A stretch of DNA of 64,000 nucleotides, from assembly GCA_030704615.1 (NCBI GenBank), contig CM060734.1, forward strand, positions 25,112,001-25,176,000, read 5' to 3'. Below are positions 45,937 through 58,437 of the stretch, in pieces. Within the stretch, counting starts at the first letter, position 1. Every line of letters starts with the position of its first letter. Below the pieces are notes generated by a model. That model did no database searches, was not told the DNA's origin, and was given only the letters and a program-made list of their open reading frames with translations. Position numbers and translations under genes: made by a program. The stretch is from Takakia lepidozioides. Taxonomy: Eukaryota; Streptophyta; Takakiopsida; Takakiales; Takakiaceae.

Positions 45937-48900
45937 CAGTAAGAGATGATTGTGGGTTGCTCCACAAGACTTTCGCAGCCACCAAGAGATGGTGCAATGT
46001 AAGGGATTTTGAGTCCATCAATGAATTTTGATGTAACTTCCAGATCTCCAACTATCTGTTGAAGTGAAACAATTGAACATAAATTGATGAGAGGCCAACT
46101 GAATACATCGTTGTGTTGGCAACATGAGAGAAGAACACTCATCTGTACCACTGAATCACATTAAGAGTGAATTAAGTGGCACAAACCCTACTCAAGGAAA
46201 GACATCCAACAGATAGTCCAGTTGTTAGGGCATAATACCATTTCACTAGTGGTTGTGGGATCAAAACCACATATGTGTACATTGGATGTCATAAAGGTGT
46301 CCACCTTCCCATCGGAAGGCAGTAGCCCTTTTGGGTCAAGTGACACCATAAAATCCGCTTGCTTTGGCAGGAGTCCACATTGTTTCTTATACTCAAGGAA
46401 ATTGTGAAAAAAACTGAGGATGAGAGATCAATAGCAATCTACTAACATCCATCTACATACCCACCCATCCTTGCTTTCTTAACATGCATGCACAATATTA
46501 TTACAAGCAGAAAAACGGTGAGGAATTTGCATTGCATCAGCAAGTCTAAAATGCTCACCTCAAAAGTGATGACACCACCAAAACCACTCATCTGTCGCTT
46601 GGCAATGTCATGCTCTGGATGGCTCTCTAGACCTGGATAATGTACACGTGCCACCTGCAAACATTGCTCAAAATTATCCTTCACATCCCAAGTGAGACAA
46701 GTGGTCAATGGGATCAATTTGCCATTGTTGCCTCTTGCCTTAAGCATTGGCATGAAAACTTTAAGTCATTGATAACACACACAATATGGCCAGAGTTCCC
46801 TAACCACTGGGAAGCTTCTCTAAGATAGAATCTACACTATTGGAGAAGAAATTGACTACATTTCTGACATATTCTAGGTCAACAATGACCAGAAACAGGC
46901 ATATGAATGCAACCAACCTCTTGCTACAGAAAGATACAGTAAGTGTACCTTGGGATGAGCCTCCAACGATCGAGCTAGCTGGAGGGCAGTCTTGTTCTGC
47001 TGCCTGACACGGAGGTCCAGAGTCTTCAATCCTCGTAGAATGAGATATGCTGCATTCTGTTTACAGATTCACATATAGTCTTCCACTTAGAAAGCTGATT
47101 AAACAAGTGCTACCAACTGATGACATTGGTCCAAGATATGACCTCACGAGAACATGGACAGGACAAACACAAACCACAGACTTTCTATAGCTCCCTTTAC
47201 AGAAAAAGGGTCTATGGTCAGACCCAAAAACACATAGGATCTTACACCAAATTTGGACCTGATAATCCATTTCATAACTCCATCCGTCAACCCCTGATCA
47301 AACTGTTCCACTGACCTGCCCATATGATTATATGCATCTAGGTGTTCTCACAAGGAATAAGGCTTGAGTGGCAAGGCAATCAGAGCAGAATGTTCATCTG
47401 CAACAATGGATTTTCATGGAACTCAACACATCAAGCTCGATTCCCAAACACACTGTAAATCTCCACAGGCCTCTGCATTGAGTGCAAAAAGGAGTCCAGG
47501 TGACAAGGGACGTACTGCGTCAAGCACACCACCCAAGATGTTGTGCAGTGCTCGAACAGCAGCAATACATTTCTTGGACCCACTCAGGCTGCCTGCCAAG
47601 ACCTGTTCCAATGCACCATTAATACCAATGGTACCCTTCCAGCTTTCATTCGATCAGCTGTGCATTGCTGGCCTCCCAACTTTTCAAATATCCCGCAAGT
47701 TTAACCTACATATGCTACAGCTAAGCTACGAAACCAACGAACATTGAGAAATATCACAGATCACATCCTGGGCTTTGAGATGAAGTCCCAAAAGATAGAC
47801 AGGATACCACATTGGAAATAGAAGCGGTATAATATATTAGACCCTTTTGTTGTCAGCATCTGTCCATGTTTGGTTTGGGCTTTGAGAGGCTTTGAACAGC
47901 CTCTCAATCTTTGATCAAGGTTAAAAGATAGATGGAACTTCTAATCTCAGGAGATAGAACTGAGGGTTCTTCACTCACGTCATTGTGGCCGGCAAGATAT
48001 TTGGTTGCTGAATGTAGCACAAGATCTGCCCCTAAGGCCAATGCCTGCTGGTTGACAGGGGTTGCAAATGTGCCATCAATGCAAACCAGTGCCCCATGGC
48101 TATGGCACAGCTTTGAAACCATTTCAATGTCGATACACCGCAAATAGGGATTGGTGGGAGACTCCGAAAAAAATAATGATACCTGAATCCACACCCACAA
48201 CAGAAAAAGACAAATATGAGATAATTCACAAAATCTTGATGCATTGGAATTACATGCACAGCACCTTGAAACATGTACCTAAGGCTGTTTGTTGAAAGCG
48301 ACCTTCCACCATGGGAATCAGAACCTACAGGAATGCTTGGACAGAAATACATTTGTACTCCTTAAAGGGTGGATGCAATTCATTCCACAAGAAAACATTG
48401 CAGGAGCTGCATTCAAGGAAACCAACATCAAGACTTGAGTTTATAACAAAGGGCCACAAACAGACATGGTAACTGCATTGCAAGATGAAAGACCCGTTTC
48501 TAAAAGTACTAAGTTTTCATTATTGTGGCCTCTGAGATTCAAAGATAAAAAGGTTGCATCAGCAACAGTTCCCCTAGTAAAGTCAATACAATTCCAGAGT
48601 TGCACATGTTTACTGCAGTAACGCTTCAAAAACGTCGGCCAAACGCGACTTAAGAAGGTGAGACTCACATTGTTCTGTTCTACAGAACGCTGCAGGGAGA
48701 TTTTATCAGAAGGATCAACCACGCTTGTCTGTCCAACCAAACTGAATGTTAACTTCTCAAATTGAGACAACAAACTCAACTGACAAATTGAGACAGCAAA
48801 CTCAACTGACAAATAACAAGTATTGAAACTGCACTCAGGTGAGGAACCCAACTCACCAAAACACCAAATTATCTTTAGGACGTTGCCAGAATATGCCATA

Positions 48901-51420
48901 AGAAGCTTTCATGCCAAGGTCCAAAGGGTAGCAGAGAGACAACTCTTTTTTGTTCATGCTAAAATCACTTTTCTTCTCATCCAAATTGCCCCTGTCACCA
49001 ACATTTCAGGATACAAAAAAGAAGGACAAGTACCGTTATGCCCATTTTGGGGAGCACAGTCTGGATAAACTGTCGCGTCCTGCGATAGCAATCAGTAGTG
49101 GTGACAATGTGACCACCTGCCGGCACCAAGGCTAGCAGCATAGTGGTGGCTGCACACATGCCTGATGCAGACAAAAGTGTTGTTTCTGCCCCTTCCAAAG
49201 CACTGCACCGACCCACCCAAACCATGGTTTTACTCTTTCTCCCTCTCTTCTACTCGCACACACATGCGTGTATAGTCACATCCATGTCATAAGACACATG
49301 CAGACCACTCCTAGGCAGTGTGCATACTATAGAAGGGGATCCTCCACTGCATGCAAGGCTGTAACATAAATGCCCTTATGTACACTGTCAGCACATGTCT
49401 CAGTCTGTCAAGCTTCAGAAGTCAATAACACAATTGCCTTTTCCATGAAATGACAAATGCTTTGTATCAGAGGGCAGAAGAGAGAATTTCTAGAGGAAAA
49501 TCTTGCGGTAGCATCATTACCTGATCTTCTCTTCAGCAGCATTGGTGGTTGGGTTCCCATACCGCCCATATTCAAAGCTGGTGTGTTTTCCCTCCTACAA
49601 GTTAAACCCATTATGACAACATAGAAGCCTGCAGTGAGTACCCCAGACACACTCGACCAGAGAAACTGATCACTAAAAATACCGAAGGTAAATACTACAC
49701 ATGTAAAAAACCCTGTCTTAGTAGGATCTGACGAATTATTACTAGAATAAGGGAACCGTTACGTTGAGGGCATAGTGCAAAAGTTCTATTCCAAGGCATC
49801 AGAATCATTTAGCTTCCCTACTTTGTCTTGTGCCCACAACCAAATAAGGAAGCTTGAAGGAGAGGTGGATCCATCCTGACGGACGGATAGACAATTACAG
49901 TGAATTTTCTCCACTTTAAAGTACATAAAAGCATTGTTTGATCTTCCCCCAAATTGGTTAAGATAATCAGGAAAGTGGTCTTTGGTCTTTCACACTGCAT
50001 ACAATCATTCAATCTGTATAAATTCTCATGAACCGTGTGGGTCAGATCTATTCACTTAAATACCTGGAAAGCAATCAACTCAGCTGTATCCCTAAAAGTG
50101 TAAGTGGATGTCTGACAAATGGGAATTGTCAGAGTATCTGAAATACTTGGGCGTCCTGTTCTTTCACCTGCAACATGTACACAAAGAACAAGATTCAGCT
50201 ATGGGAATGACGAAGTACAGTTATCTTCAGACTGCCAATCAGTCTTCGAAAATATGAAAGGCGCAACAGCAAAATACATGATAGGTCAATTGAAAGAAAA
50301 TTTGAGTTTTGCATCGAGTGCACAATGTAGTACATATTATGTTAGCCCCAGCTAGTTGAGAATGGAAGCTCATATGTTTTGAAGACAGCATCATTCGCTG
50401 GCTAGTCAACTTCCTGACCAAAACCAAGCTTGGAATTTTAAAAGCTGAAAAGCTTTACTTTACTGAGGTCATGTCCTTCCTTGGATCTCCTCACGATGGG
50501 TGATCAGGCTCACACAGTTTGTATGCTATAACTCGTGTGTATAATCACAATGACCTCAAGAACAGACTTTTTCCTTTCATCTCACAAATACAGACACTTT
50601 GCATTTTCCAATGGATCTCTCTGTGCATCTGTGCTTCGATACTCAGCCCTCCTATGCACCTCCTGAATTCTCCCAGTGTGAGACGAAGGTAAGCACTGTA
50701 AATGCGCCCAAATTTCTTTCCAACAAACCCCAGAAGACATGAACACAATGGAAAATTCAAACTTTTCACAACATTCCCAACCTCTGTCCTCCCATCTCTG
50801 ACTGTCAGATGCAAACATGCTGTTTCCTCCATCTTACTGTCAGGAATATAAAGTGAACCCAACTCCATCTGGTAGTAAATGTACTAACCGCCATGGACTG
50901 CAAGAGTACTGCAAAATCTCGGTTTCATTTTCTCAATTGCCACATTCCCACCACAAGCAACAGGGGTGCCAAGTGACAGCGGCTCCGAGTCGATGAGAGC
51001 GCTCAAGTCTGATGGCGATGTCGCCACTGCGGCTACAGCACCTCCATTCACAGCTGGCGCCAGGGGTAAGCCCAAAGACAGCCCTTCACCGCCATCTGGC
51101 TGAGGCAAGGGTGACCCCATGCCAGCCGTGGCAGTGAGAGATGGCAGATCCGTTGCAGAAGCGGCCACCACTTGCGCTACACCAATGTTGCTACAGTTGC
51201 GGCGGGCCTTTATACTCAGCTGCCTCGCAAAGTTGGGAGGGAAGCGCAGAATGAAGGGCGGGGACACCCGACCCCTGCTCAGATTCAAGGTCGAGCTCTG
51301 CCCAACCGCCGGGGACGCCCCGGCCTTGTAATTAGATGACGCCCCTGACGCATCCGACCTGCAATCATGTGCTGGGGGCATGGCGTTCGCCCCCGCTTGC
51401 ACTATGCACACAGCTGCCAT
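45937..51420 (-). CDS. CGS1: Cystathionine gamma-synthase (plastid), ten exons, last exon missing
   Basis: This PLP enzyme joins O-phosphohomoserine and cysteine to make cystathionine for methionine synthesis in the plastid. Exons with GT..AG borders and matching phases are 50889-51420, 50064-50167, 49521-49594, 49034-49202, 48669-48728, 47979-48182, 47516-47602, 46949-47056, 46559-46654 and 45937-46055, about 518 residues. The start is the ATG at 51418-51420. A Ser/Ala/Arg-rich N-terminus fits a plastid transit peptide. Residues 71-88 are [18 protein letters not shown], the MTO1 element. Catalytic landmarks are [51 protein letters not shown] and the PLP-lysine motif [12 protein letters not shown]. 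The usual ~45 C-terminal residues are not found. No broken exon is seen. Confidence 0.95.
51157..51210 (-). promoter_or_regulatory. MTO1 nascent-peptide arrest element within CGS1 exon 1
   Basis: This encodes [18 protein letters not shown]. In Arabidopsis CGS1 the equivalent [15 protein letters not shown] stretch, when translated at high S-adenosylmethionine, stalls the ribosome and triggers mRNA decay. Here only one conservative Ile-to-Val change is visible. Feedback of the same kind is inferred, not shown. Confidence 0.85.
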
Positions 51421-52932
51421 TCTGCTGTACTAAACACCGAGCCCAAACCCAAAAGGAGAATGAACTTAAGAAAAACACAGAGACAACCACGGAGACACCA
51501 CAGCTGCAACTTCACTCGCTAAAGACCCTGCAAGAAGAGAAACACCAGTCCACAGATAGAAACGACCCGAGCGGGGCGGAGAGAGAAGAAACGTGTGGCA
51601 CACTAGCCGAGGCAGGGTATAACCGTGACTGTTGGAAGCTTATTCACTTTTCCTTCAACAACTGTCAATGACCCACACTTTGTGCCTGCTCCTTTTCAAA
51701 AACTACTCCGCTTAATCTGATGCAGCATCATCAGTGAGGAATCCTAATTTGTACTACGAGCATCCTGACCGAGTCTTACTGGGACAGTAGCCTGTTACAC
51801 CGCCCACTGTGGATGCTACTAACACCCGCGTACTAATCCACATTGCAACGTGTAATACCCACATGCTAAAACACACATTCTCTCCCAGAAAACACCACCA
51901 ACCAGCCCCGAAGACAAAAAGACGAGACAATTCCTTGTTTCTTCTTTGTCTCGATCAAGAAAGATGAAGAAGCGTGAAAAGCAGGAGCAAAGAGAGTGCG
52001 AAACGCATGGGTGGCTGCATAGCATTGCCCTCGCGATTCGCCTCAACACTGAACAGGCCTACCATAACTTATTCCAAATATATTCTCACTGTAACCCAGC
52101 CTTCAACTCTAAACATTCCACATATTCCAATTACTTACATACCGCCCAGAATCTTTGGTGCTTTTACTTTCTGCCACTGCCGATTCTGCAGTGGGCACAA
52201 GAGAATCGTTAGCGACAGCTCCGTTGTCGGGTGCTGTAAGTAGTGATGAGTGGTGAGAGGGCGCGACTCGTTGTGTAGGTGCTCCATCACAAAAGTACCT
52301 ACTATTCTATTCAAAGTTGAATCGGCATAGGTAGTCTCAATCCTTTTAGAAAACAAAATAAAATATTTATTATAATGACATTGAAAGTATGCACATTCAA
52401 TGATTGATGATTTAATGCAAAAATAGTATTGAATCAAGAGTTGAAAACTCAACACTTTTTCAGCATTGATCCCACAGTTCATCAGTGAAACATTCAATAT
52501 CGAAACAACACAAATTCAATCCAACACTTGACTGTTGTAACAACTAATAATGAATTAATACTAATTCTATGCAAAATCAAATGCTGTTATAATTTATTAA
52601 GATATGTCCAAATTGATTCAACGTCGAAGCAAGACATACAATGAATTAAAATAGAAAAAAAATAAAAACAATAGCAAAACAACAAAACAAGGTGTGTCAT
52701 AAACTTAAGCCTTGCCATTTTTATATGATGAAGAGATAGTCTTATAATAATGTTTCATGATATTATGTATGCTTATCTGGCACAGGCTGAACCTTTGTGC
52801 TTAATGTCTTTGCCTCCTTTGCCCCTCCTCCAATCCTTCCATGTTAGCGTTCATCCGTACTTCAACTTCAGGTGGGTTTTGGACTTGGGTTATGGGGGGT
52901 TCAACCCAGGATTGCCCGGCACAGGCGCAGAC
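51421..52932. other. CGS1 upstream region and AT-rich intergenic DNA
   Basis: The first few hundred bases should hold the CGS1 promoter and 5' UTR. 52,300-52,740 is strongly AT-rich. No further gene is recognised. Confidence 0.4.
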
Positions 52933-53038
52933 TAAGAGCATCTTCACGGTGAGCACGACACATCAAACGCTATATGCCCTGGTTACAGGGGCAACGGTAA
53001 TTTTTGCAGGGACGGATTGGTTGGAACTCCACGGTTGG

Positions 53039-53633
53039 TGTCACAGACATAGCCTAGAGGAACTTACCAGGAATAAATACCTGAAAGTTATCAAGTTATC
53101 GAAAGTTACCATGATTTACCATGATTTATCAAGTTATCGGGAGTTTACCAAATTATCAAGAGTAACTTGGGAAATTGATCATGAAGCTTTCTTTGGAGGA
53201 AACTTCTCCATCAAGATACCTCTTTTGTTTAAGGAAGCTTCTCCATCAAGAAACATTTGTTTAATCTTGGAAACTTCTCCAGCAAAAAACCTCCATAGAG
53301 GAAGCTTCTTAGGGAAGCTTTTTAGTAGCCAGTATATATAGGAGGCGAGACTGGACACTCTTCAGTCTCGCCAACACCAGTTCAAGCTATTGTTGTTTCC
53401 AGTTCCCAGTACTTTAGCCCAGTTTCCAGTATCTGGTACTCTAGTCTAGTTTCCAGCATTCCAGTATTCAAGTCGTGTTCCAATATCTTGTACTCTTGTT
53501 CATTGTTATAAAGATCATCTTGATTCATATTTACTCATCGTGCATACGGCCACGCCGACCTTGACTTCTTGTCTAGTCTTGTACCTCTAGTCTGATCTCT
53601 TGTTTGTGTTCAGTCATGTTCTCGTCCTTGACA
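53039..53633 (+). repeat. Chromovirus 5' LTR
   Basis: It begins TGTCACAGACATAGCC and ends CCTTGACA, giving TGTCA/TGACA inverted termini. TATATATAGGAGG at about 53333 is a probable TATA region. The next bases, GTTTGGCGAGACTGAAG, would include the primer-binding site (TGGCGAGACTGAAG), tRNA not identified. Confidence 0.9.
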
Positions 53634-53671
53634 GTTTGGCGAGACTGAAGTTTGTTCCTTAGTTAGTTAAG

Positions 53672-54697
53672 ATGGAAGGTACATTTGCGGAAATGATCGT
53701 CACATTGCAGAGTCGTCAGCTCCAGATGCAAGAACTTCGTGCCTCTACTGCCTAACTACAAGCTGATCAGTCTCAAGATCTTAGCAACGCTCTCAACAAT
53801 TTGCAACAACAAATTTCAGAGTTGAAGGAGTCGAACAATGGATCTTCAACCTTACGAGTCTCTACTACCACAAATATTATTGCCACGGTTTCTCCAAATC
53901 TTCAACAGATTATAAGGGAACCAAAGGTCAGCATGCCCGAAAAATTTGATGGGACGAGATCAAAATTTCGCGGTTTTGTTCAACAAGTATGATTGTTCCT
54001 ACGACTACATCCACAACAAGTGGGATTCGTGGGCACCCTTCTATCAGGCACTGCCCTATCTTGGTTTGCGCCGCTATTAGAGAAAAATTCGTATTTACTA
54101 TACAATTTTGAAGCGTTCATGTCCGAGTTTACTGCAACGTTTGGAGAGAATGATAGAGAGAGAGTTGCAGAGACAAAGATGCGAAATCTTCGACAAGGAG
54201 CACGTCCAGCTTCCGTTTATGCTGCCGAATTTTGACAACTTGCGTGCGACCTCGACTGGAATGAGAAGAGTCTCATTAGTCAGTTTTGATGTGGCCTAAA
54301 AGAGGATGTAAAATATTTGTTGTTGACGATGCCAAACGTGAGTACACTGAGCGAATTCAGCACCCAAGTCATTGCATGCGACAATCGTTTGTTCGAAAGA
54401 CGTCAAGAGAAGCGATCTGGATGGTCAACGACGCACCACGTCGATGCTACCACGGCACCAAACACAACGATCCATCAGATATCTGGTAATGATCATATGC
54501 AAATTGATGTTGTCCGATTCAAGCCATTGACGCCACAAGAAAAACAAAGACGGCGCTCAAATGGATTATGCCTTTATTGTGGAGAAGATGATCACATAGC
54601 ATTAAACTGCCCCAACAAGAGAAGATTCAAAGCTCGGGGCACAACTCAAGTGTTCGATACAAGGAGGTCGGAAAACGAAGATGTCCAGTCACAGTAG
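53672..54697 (+). pseudogene. Chromovirus gag, several breaks
   Basis: It starts at the ATG at 53672 (MEGTFAEMIVTLQSRQLQ), with a TAA at 53753 in the same frame, then a helical stretch and REPKVSMPEKFDGTRSKFRG, the typical gag entry. The capsid continues in other frames (SWFAPLLEKNSYLLYNFEAF). It ends with a CCHC knuckle, CLYCGEDDHIALNC, at about 54568-54610. Confidence 0.85.
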
Positions 54698-54702
54698 GGA
54701 CC

Positions 54703-55068
54703 ATGCGGCTGGACACCCCAAATTCCTCACCAAAAAAAAGTTTATTTCTACCTCCAGACCTTGTACCTTGTTTCACAGTTCCAGTAAAGATCAAGATGCA
54801 AAATCGAGATATCTCCGTAGAAACACTTTTGGACTCGGGCGCTTTAGCGTGTTTTATTGACAAAGCCTTTGCAAAGCAACACCATTTAACGCTCGTAAGA
54901 AAGAAATTATCGGCCCCTGTTGAAGTCATCGATGGACGACCGTCAGCATCAGGAAATATTGACCATGAAACTCGACCCCTTGAAATGAAGCTTAAAAATC
55001 AAGCATCACAGATTGTTTTCAATGTCATCCAGTCTCCTACGAATCCTGTGATCCTTGGACTTCCCTGA
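54703..55068 (+). CDS. Chromovirus aspartic protease
   Basis: The active site is ETLLDSGALACFIDKAFA, and the closing motif is SPTNPVILGLP. The frame is intact over about 120 residues and ends at a TGA after GLP, where Gypsy proteins normally continue with W and the RT linker. Confidence 0.85.
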   Translation: MRLDTPNSSPKKSLFLPPDLVPCFTVPVKIKMQNRDISVETLLDSGALACFIDKAFAKQHHLTLVRKKLSAPVEVIDGRPSASGNIDHETRPLEMKLKNQASQIVFNVIQSPTNPVILGLP

Positions 55069-55306
55069 TTTGTATTTCATAATCCTGACATCGACTAGCG
55101 ATTACGAAAAATTTCGGCAAGACAAAAATGCAAAAGTACCAAAGGTATTCAACCCCTGTTTCTTGGAGCTAGAGCCTTCATGAGAGCTACGAAGAAGACG
55201 CGACATTTGCACTTTATGTGACTCCGATCAAAATACTCAAGGTACTTCGATATTACCCACTCAATATCAAGATTTCAAGGATGTATTCGAGAAGAAAAAT
55301 GCAGAC

Positions 55307-56100
55307 ATGTTGCCAGAACATCGACCTTATGATTGTGCAATTGAGTTGCAAAAAGAAGCTCAACCACCATTCGGCCCGATCTACAATTTATCTCAGGCGG
55401 AGCTGGCTGCTTTTCGCGAATACATTGATGAAAATTTGTCAAAGAATTTCATTCGACATTCGAAATCATCCGCAGGAGCACCTATCTTATTTGTGAAGAA
55501 GAAAGACGGATCGTTACACATATGTGTGGACTATCGTGGGCTCAACAAAATCACTATAAAAAATCGTTACCCACTACCGCTGATTTTCGGACTCATCAAA
55601 CAACTTGGACGAGCAAATTTTTTCACAAAGATCGACTTGAGATGAGCTTACAACCTTGTACGAATAAAAAAATGAGACGAATGGAAGAATGTTTTCGCAC
55701 AAGGTACGGACATTTCGAATACAGTGTTATGCCTTTCGGTCTTACAAATGCTCCAGCAATTTTTTAACACATAATGAATGACATCTTTCGAGAATTTTTA
55801 GATGACTTTGTAGTCATCTATGTGGACGACATTTTGATATTTTCACAGAATGAAGAAGAACATGGTCGTCATGTACGTCTTATCCTTGATAAATGGAGGG
55901 AAAAATGACTATATGTCAAGTTGAAAAAATGTCATTTCCACCAATCTGAAGTCGAATTTTTGGACTATATTATTTCCGACAAATGAGTCTTTATGGATCA
56001 GAAGAAAATACAAACCAACTTCGGTCCGAGATGTACAATGTTTTCTAGGATTTGCAAATTTCTATAGAATCTTTATCAATGACTACTCCAAAATTGCTGC
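55307..56100 (+). pseudogene. Chromovirus reverse transcriptase, broken
   Basis: Motifs are spread over frames: [47 protein letters not shown] (then a stop), [17 protein letters not shown] and the catalytic [11 protein letters not shown] at about 55813-55845. The thumb CFLGFANFYRIFINDYSKIA is near 56038. At least four stops or shifts are present. Confidence 0.88.
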
Positions 56101-56104
56101 ACCA

Positions 56105-56515
56105 TTGACACGACTCACATGGAAGGACAAATTTGTATGGGACGAGAAGGCTGACCAAGCATTTGAAAGGCTGAAGCAGACATTTACAACGGCTCCAATA
56201 CTGGTACATGCAGACTCATCTAAACCATTCTTTTTGGAAGCAGATGCATCGGACTTTGCACTTGGTGCGGTACTCTCTCAATACGGTACAGATGGCCGAC
56301 TTCACCCTGTTGGTTTTCGTTCTCGCAAATTTTCCGCTGCGGAGATCAATTATGAAATCCATGACAAAGAACTTCTAGCGATTATCGATGTTTTTGAGGA
56401 GTGGCGTCATCTATTGGAGGGAGCTAAACATCAGGTCACAGTCTATACCGATCACAAAAAACTCGAGGTAATTACAAAATCAAACCTTGCTAGTGACATA
56501 TTCCATCTTGCTTGA
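56105..56515 (+). pseudogene. Chromovirus RNase H, 3'-truncated
   Basis: It has FLEADASDFALGAVLSQYGT, INYEIHDKELLAIIDVFEEW and VYTDHKKLEVIT. The domain stops there. About 100 bases later integrase has begun, so the RNase H end and the normal linker (several hundred bases) were deleted. Confidence 0.85.
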
Positions 56516-56574
56516 CGTCGATTCAAAACACGAGCATGAATTCTTCAAACATGTCATGATTTTCCGGCTGCAGG

Positions 56575-57820
56575 ACATTTCGGCTTCAACAAAACAATGG
56601 AATTGATATTCAGGGACTATTGGTGGCCGCAGATGTGGAAACTCGTGAAAGAATTTATAAAATCTTGCGACACATGTGCTAGAGCGAAGGGACCACGACA
56701 TCGACCTTACGGCCTTCTTCAACCATTACCCATTCCCAAGGATCCATGGTCGTCCGTGTCTATGGACTTTATTACGGACCTTCCAATTTCCAAGACCACC
56801 GATTCAATCCTTGTTATTGTAGATCGTTTTACGAAGATGACAAACTTCATTCCATGTAATAAGACGGTTACCGGCGAGGAAACTGCAAGACTCTTCCTCA
56901 ATAATATCTACCGCATTCATGGACTCCCGAAGGACATCGTATCTGATCGAGGACCACAGTTCATATCAAATTTCTGGAAGGGATTATTTCACATATTGGA
57001 GACTAAGATCAACCTCTCTACAGCTAATCATCCACAGACTGATGGTCAAACCGAACGCGTAAACCTGATTTTGGAGCAGTATCTTCGCTGTACGATAAAT
57101 TATCACCAAGATAATTGGACGGACCTTCTGTCATTGGTTGAGTTTGCCTACAACAACACTATACATTCTTCGACCAAACAAACTCCATTTTTCTCCAATT
57201 ATGGTCATCATCCTCTAGCAAACCCTTTCCACATGAAGATTGTTAGAAGCCCTGCTACAGAAAACCTTGCTACTCATCTTGCTATGATTCGCAAGGAGCT
57301 TACATTCCACCTCATAGAAGCTCAAAAACAATACAAGGAGTATGCAGATCAACGTCGCCAACTCCAACCCCAGTTCAAGGTCGGAGATCGTGTGTGGCTT
57401 CTTCGACGGGACATACAAACCTCGCAACCATCAAGGAAGTTGGATTATCAACGCCTGGGACCATTCAAAATTATTCGACAAATAAATCCGGTGAGTTTTC
57501 GACTTGAACTCCACTGAAGTATGCGCATCCATCCAGTCTTTCATGTTTCATTATTGGAGTTGTATCATCCATCGAATATTCCAGGGAGAGTCTCCATACT
57601 ACCTCCACCAGTCGAAGTCAATCAGGAAATTGAGTATGAAGTCGACGAAGTCCTAGACTCTCGCATCAAGTATAAACGTCTTGAGTATTTTGTACATTGG
57701 AAAGGCTACGACATCAACGAACGAACATGGGAACCTTCATCCAACCTCGCCAATGCATCTGACAAAGTCCAAGAGTTTCATCAACAATATTCAGCTAAGC
57801 CCCGAGCTACACGTCAATAA
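56575..57820 (+). CDS. Chromovirus integrase with C-terminal chromodomain, one internal TGA
   Basis: Zinc-binding residues are in AAGHFGFNKTMELIFRDYWW and CDTCARAKG. Catalytic acids are in MDFITDLPIS, DIVSDRGPQFISNFWKG and HPQTDGQTERVN. The GPY/F region is YQRLGPFKIIRQINPVSFRL. A TGA at 57515-57517 interrupts the frame, then MRIHPVFHVSLLELYHPSNI follows in phase. The chromodomain reads YEVDEVLDSRIKYKRLEYFV then HWKGYDINERTWEP, with the aromatic cage residues expected for binding methylated histone H3. It is the best preserved part of the element. Confidence 0.92.
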
Positions 57821-57858
57821 GACGTCATAACGATGATGTCAGCCAAGTTAGCTTCAAG

Positions 57859-58341
57859 GTGAAGACTTCACATTCAATGTACCTGATACACGCTAAGGAG
57901 GGAAGAGCACCACACATCAATATATATAGCTACACTTCCAACACTTCCAACACTTCCAGCACTTTTGCATCTTGTATTGGCAGTATGGAGTCACATGAAC
58001 CAGATACATTGGAGTTGTTGCTTACCCAGCTATCAGATCAGCCGTTCCGACTCTCACGACCTTCAACATCACGCCGATGCTCTCGAAACGATGGGCCATC
58101 AATGCGACGCGTACTTCCTCGTCTGGACCCCGTACGACGGCAAGTGGAGCCTACTCGAAGTCTGATAATTCTGTTGGAGGTTGAGGCTTCGAACCCAGAG
58201 GGCAACGAAATCATGTTTGAAGGCAACTTCGAAAATCAGAATGCTCAAATCACTGTGTGGTCCCAAGTTCAAGGTGTTGGACACTATCGATGGTTGCAGG
58301 GACCTATAAATCATTTGAGTCACGAAGAGCCGAATACTTGA
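57859..58341 (+). CDS. Extra ORF between chromodomain and 3' LTR
   Basis: This is a 160-residue frame in the sense direction. It begins MKTSHSMYLIHAKEG and has an Arg/Ser-rich middle (RPSTSRRCSRNDGPSMRRV) and a C-terminus containing ITVWSQVQGVGHYRWLQGP. It is not part of the usual chromovirus set. I do not recognise it, and it may be non-coding 3' sequence. Confidence 0.35.
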   Translation: MKTSHSMYLIHAKEGRAPHINIYSYTSNTSNTSSTFASCIGSMESHEPDTLELLLTQLSDQPFRLSRPSTSRRCSRNDGPSMRRVLPRLDPVRRQVEPTRSLIILLEVEASNPEGNEIMFEGNFENQNAQITVWSQVQGVGHYRWLQGPINHLSHEEPNT

Positions 58342-58437
58342 TAAGTACCATTCGTCAGATTTTGGATTTTCTCCAACTCTAAGCAAGTCCAAGATTTTAC
58401 CGCTCCTCGAGGAACTCAGCGCTAGAGGAGAGATGAG

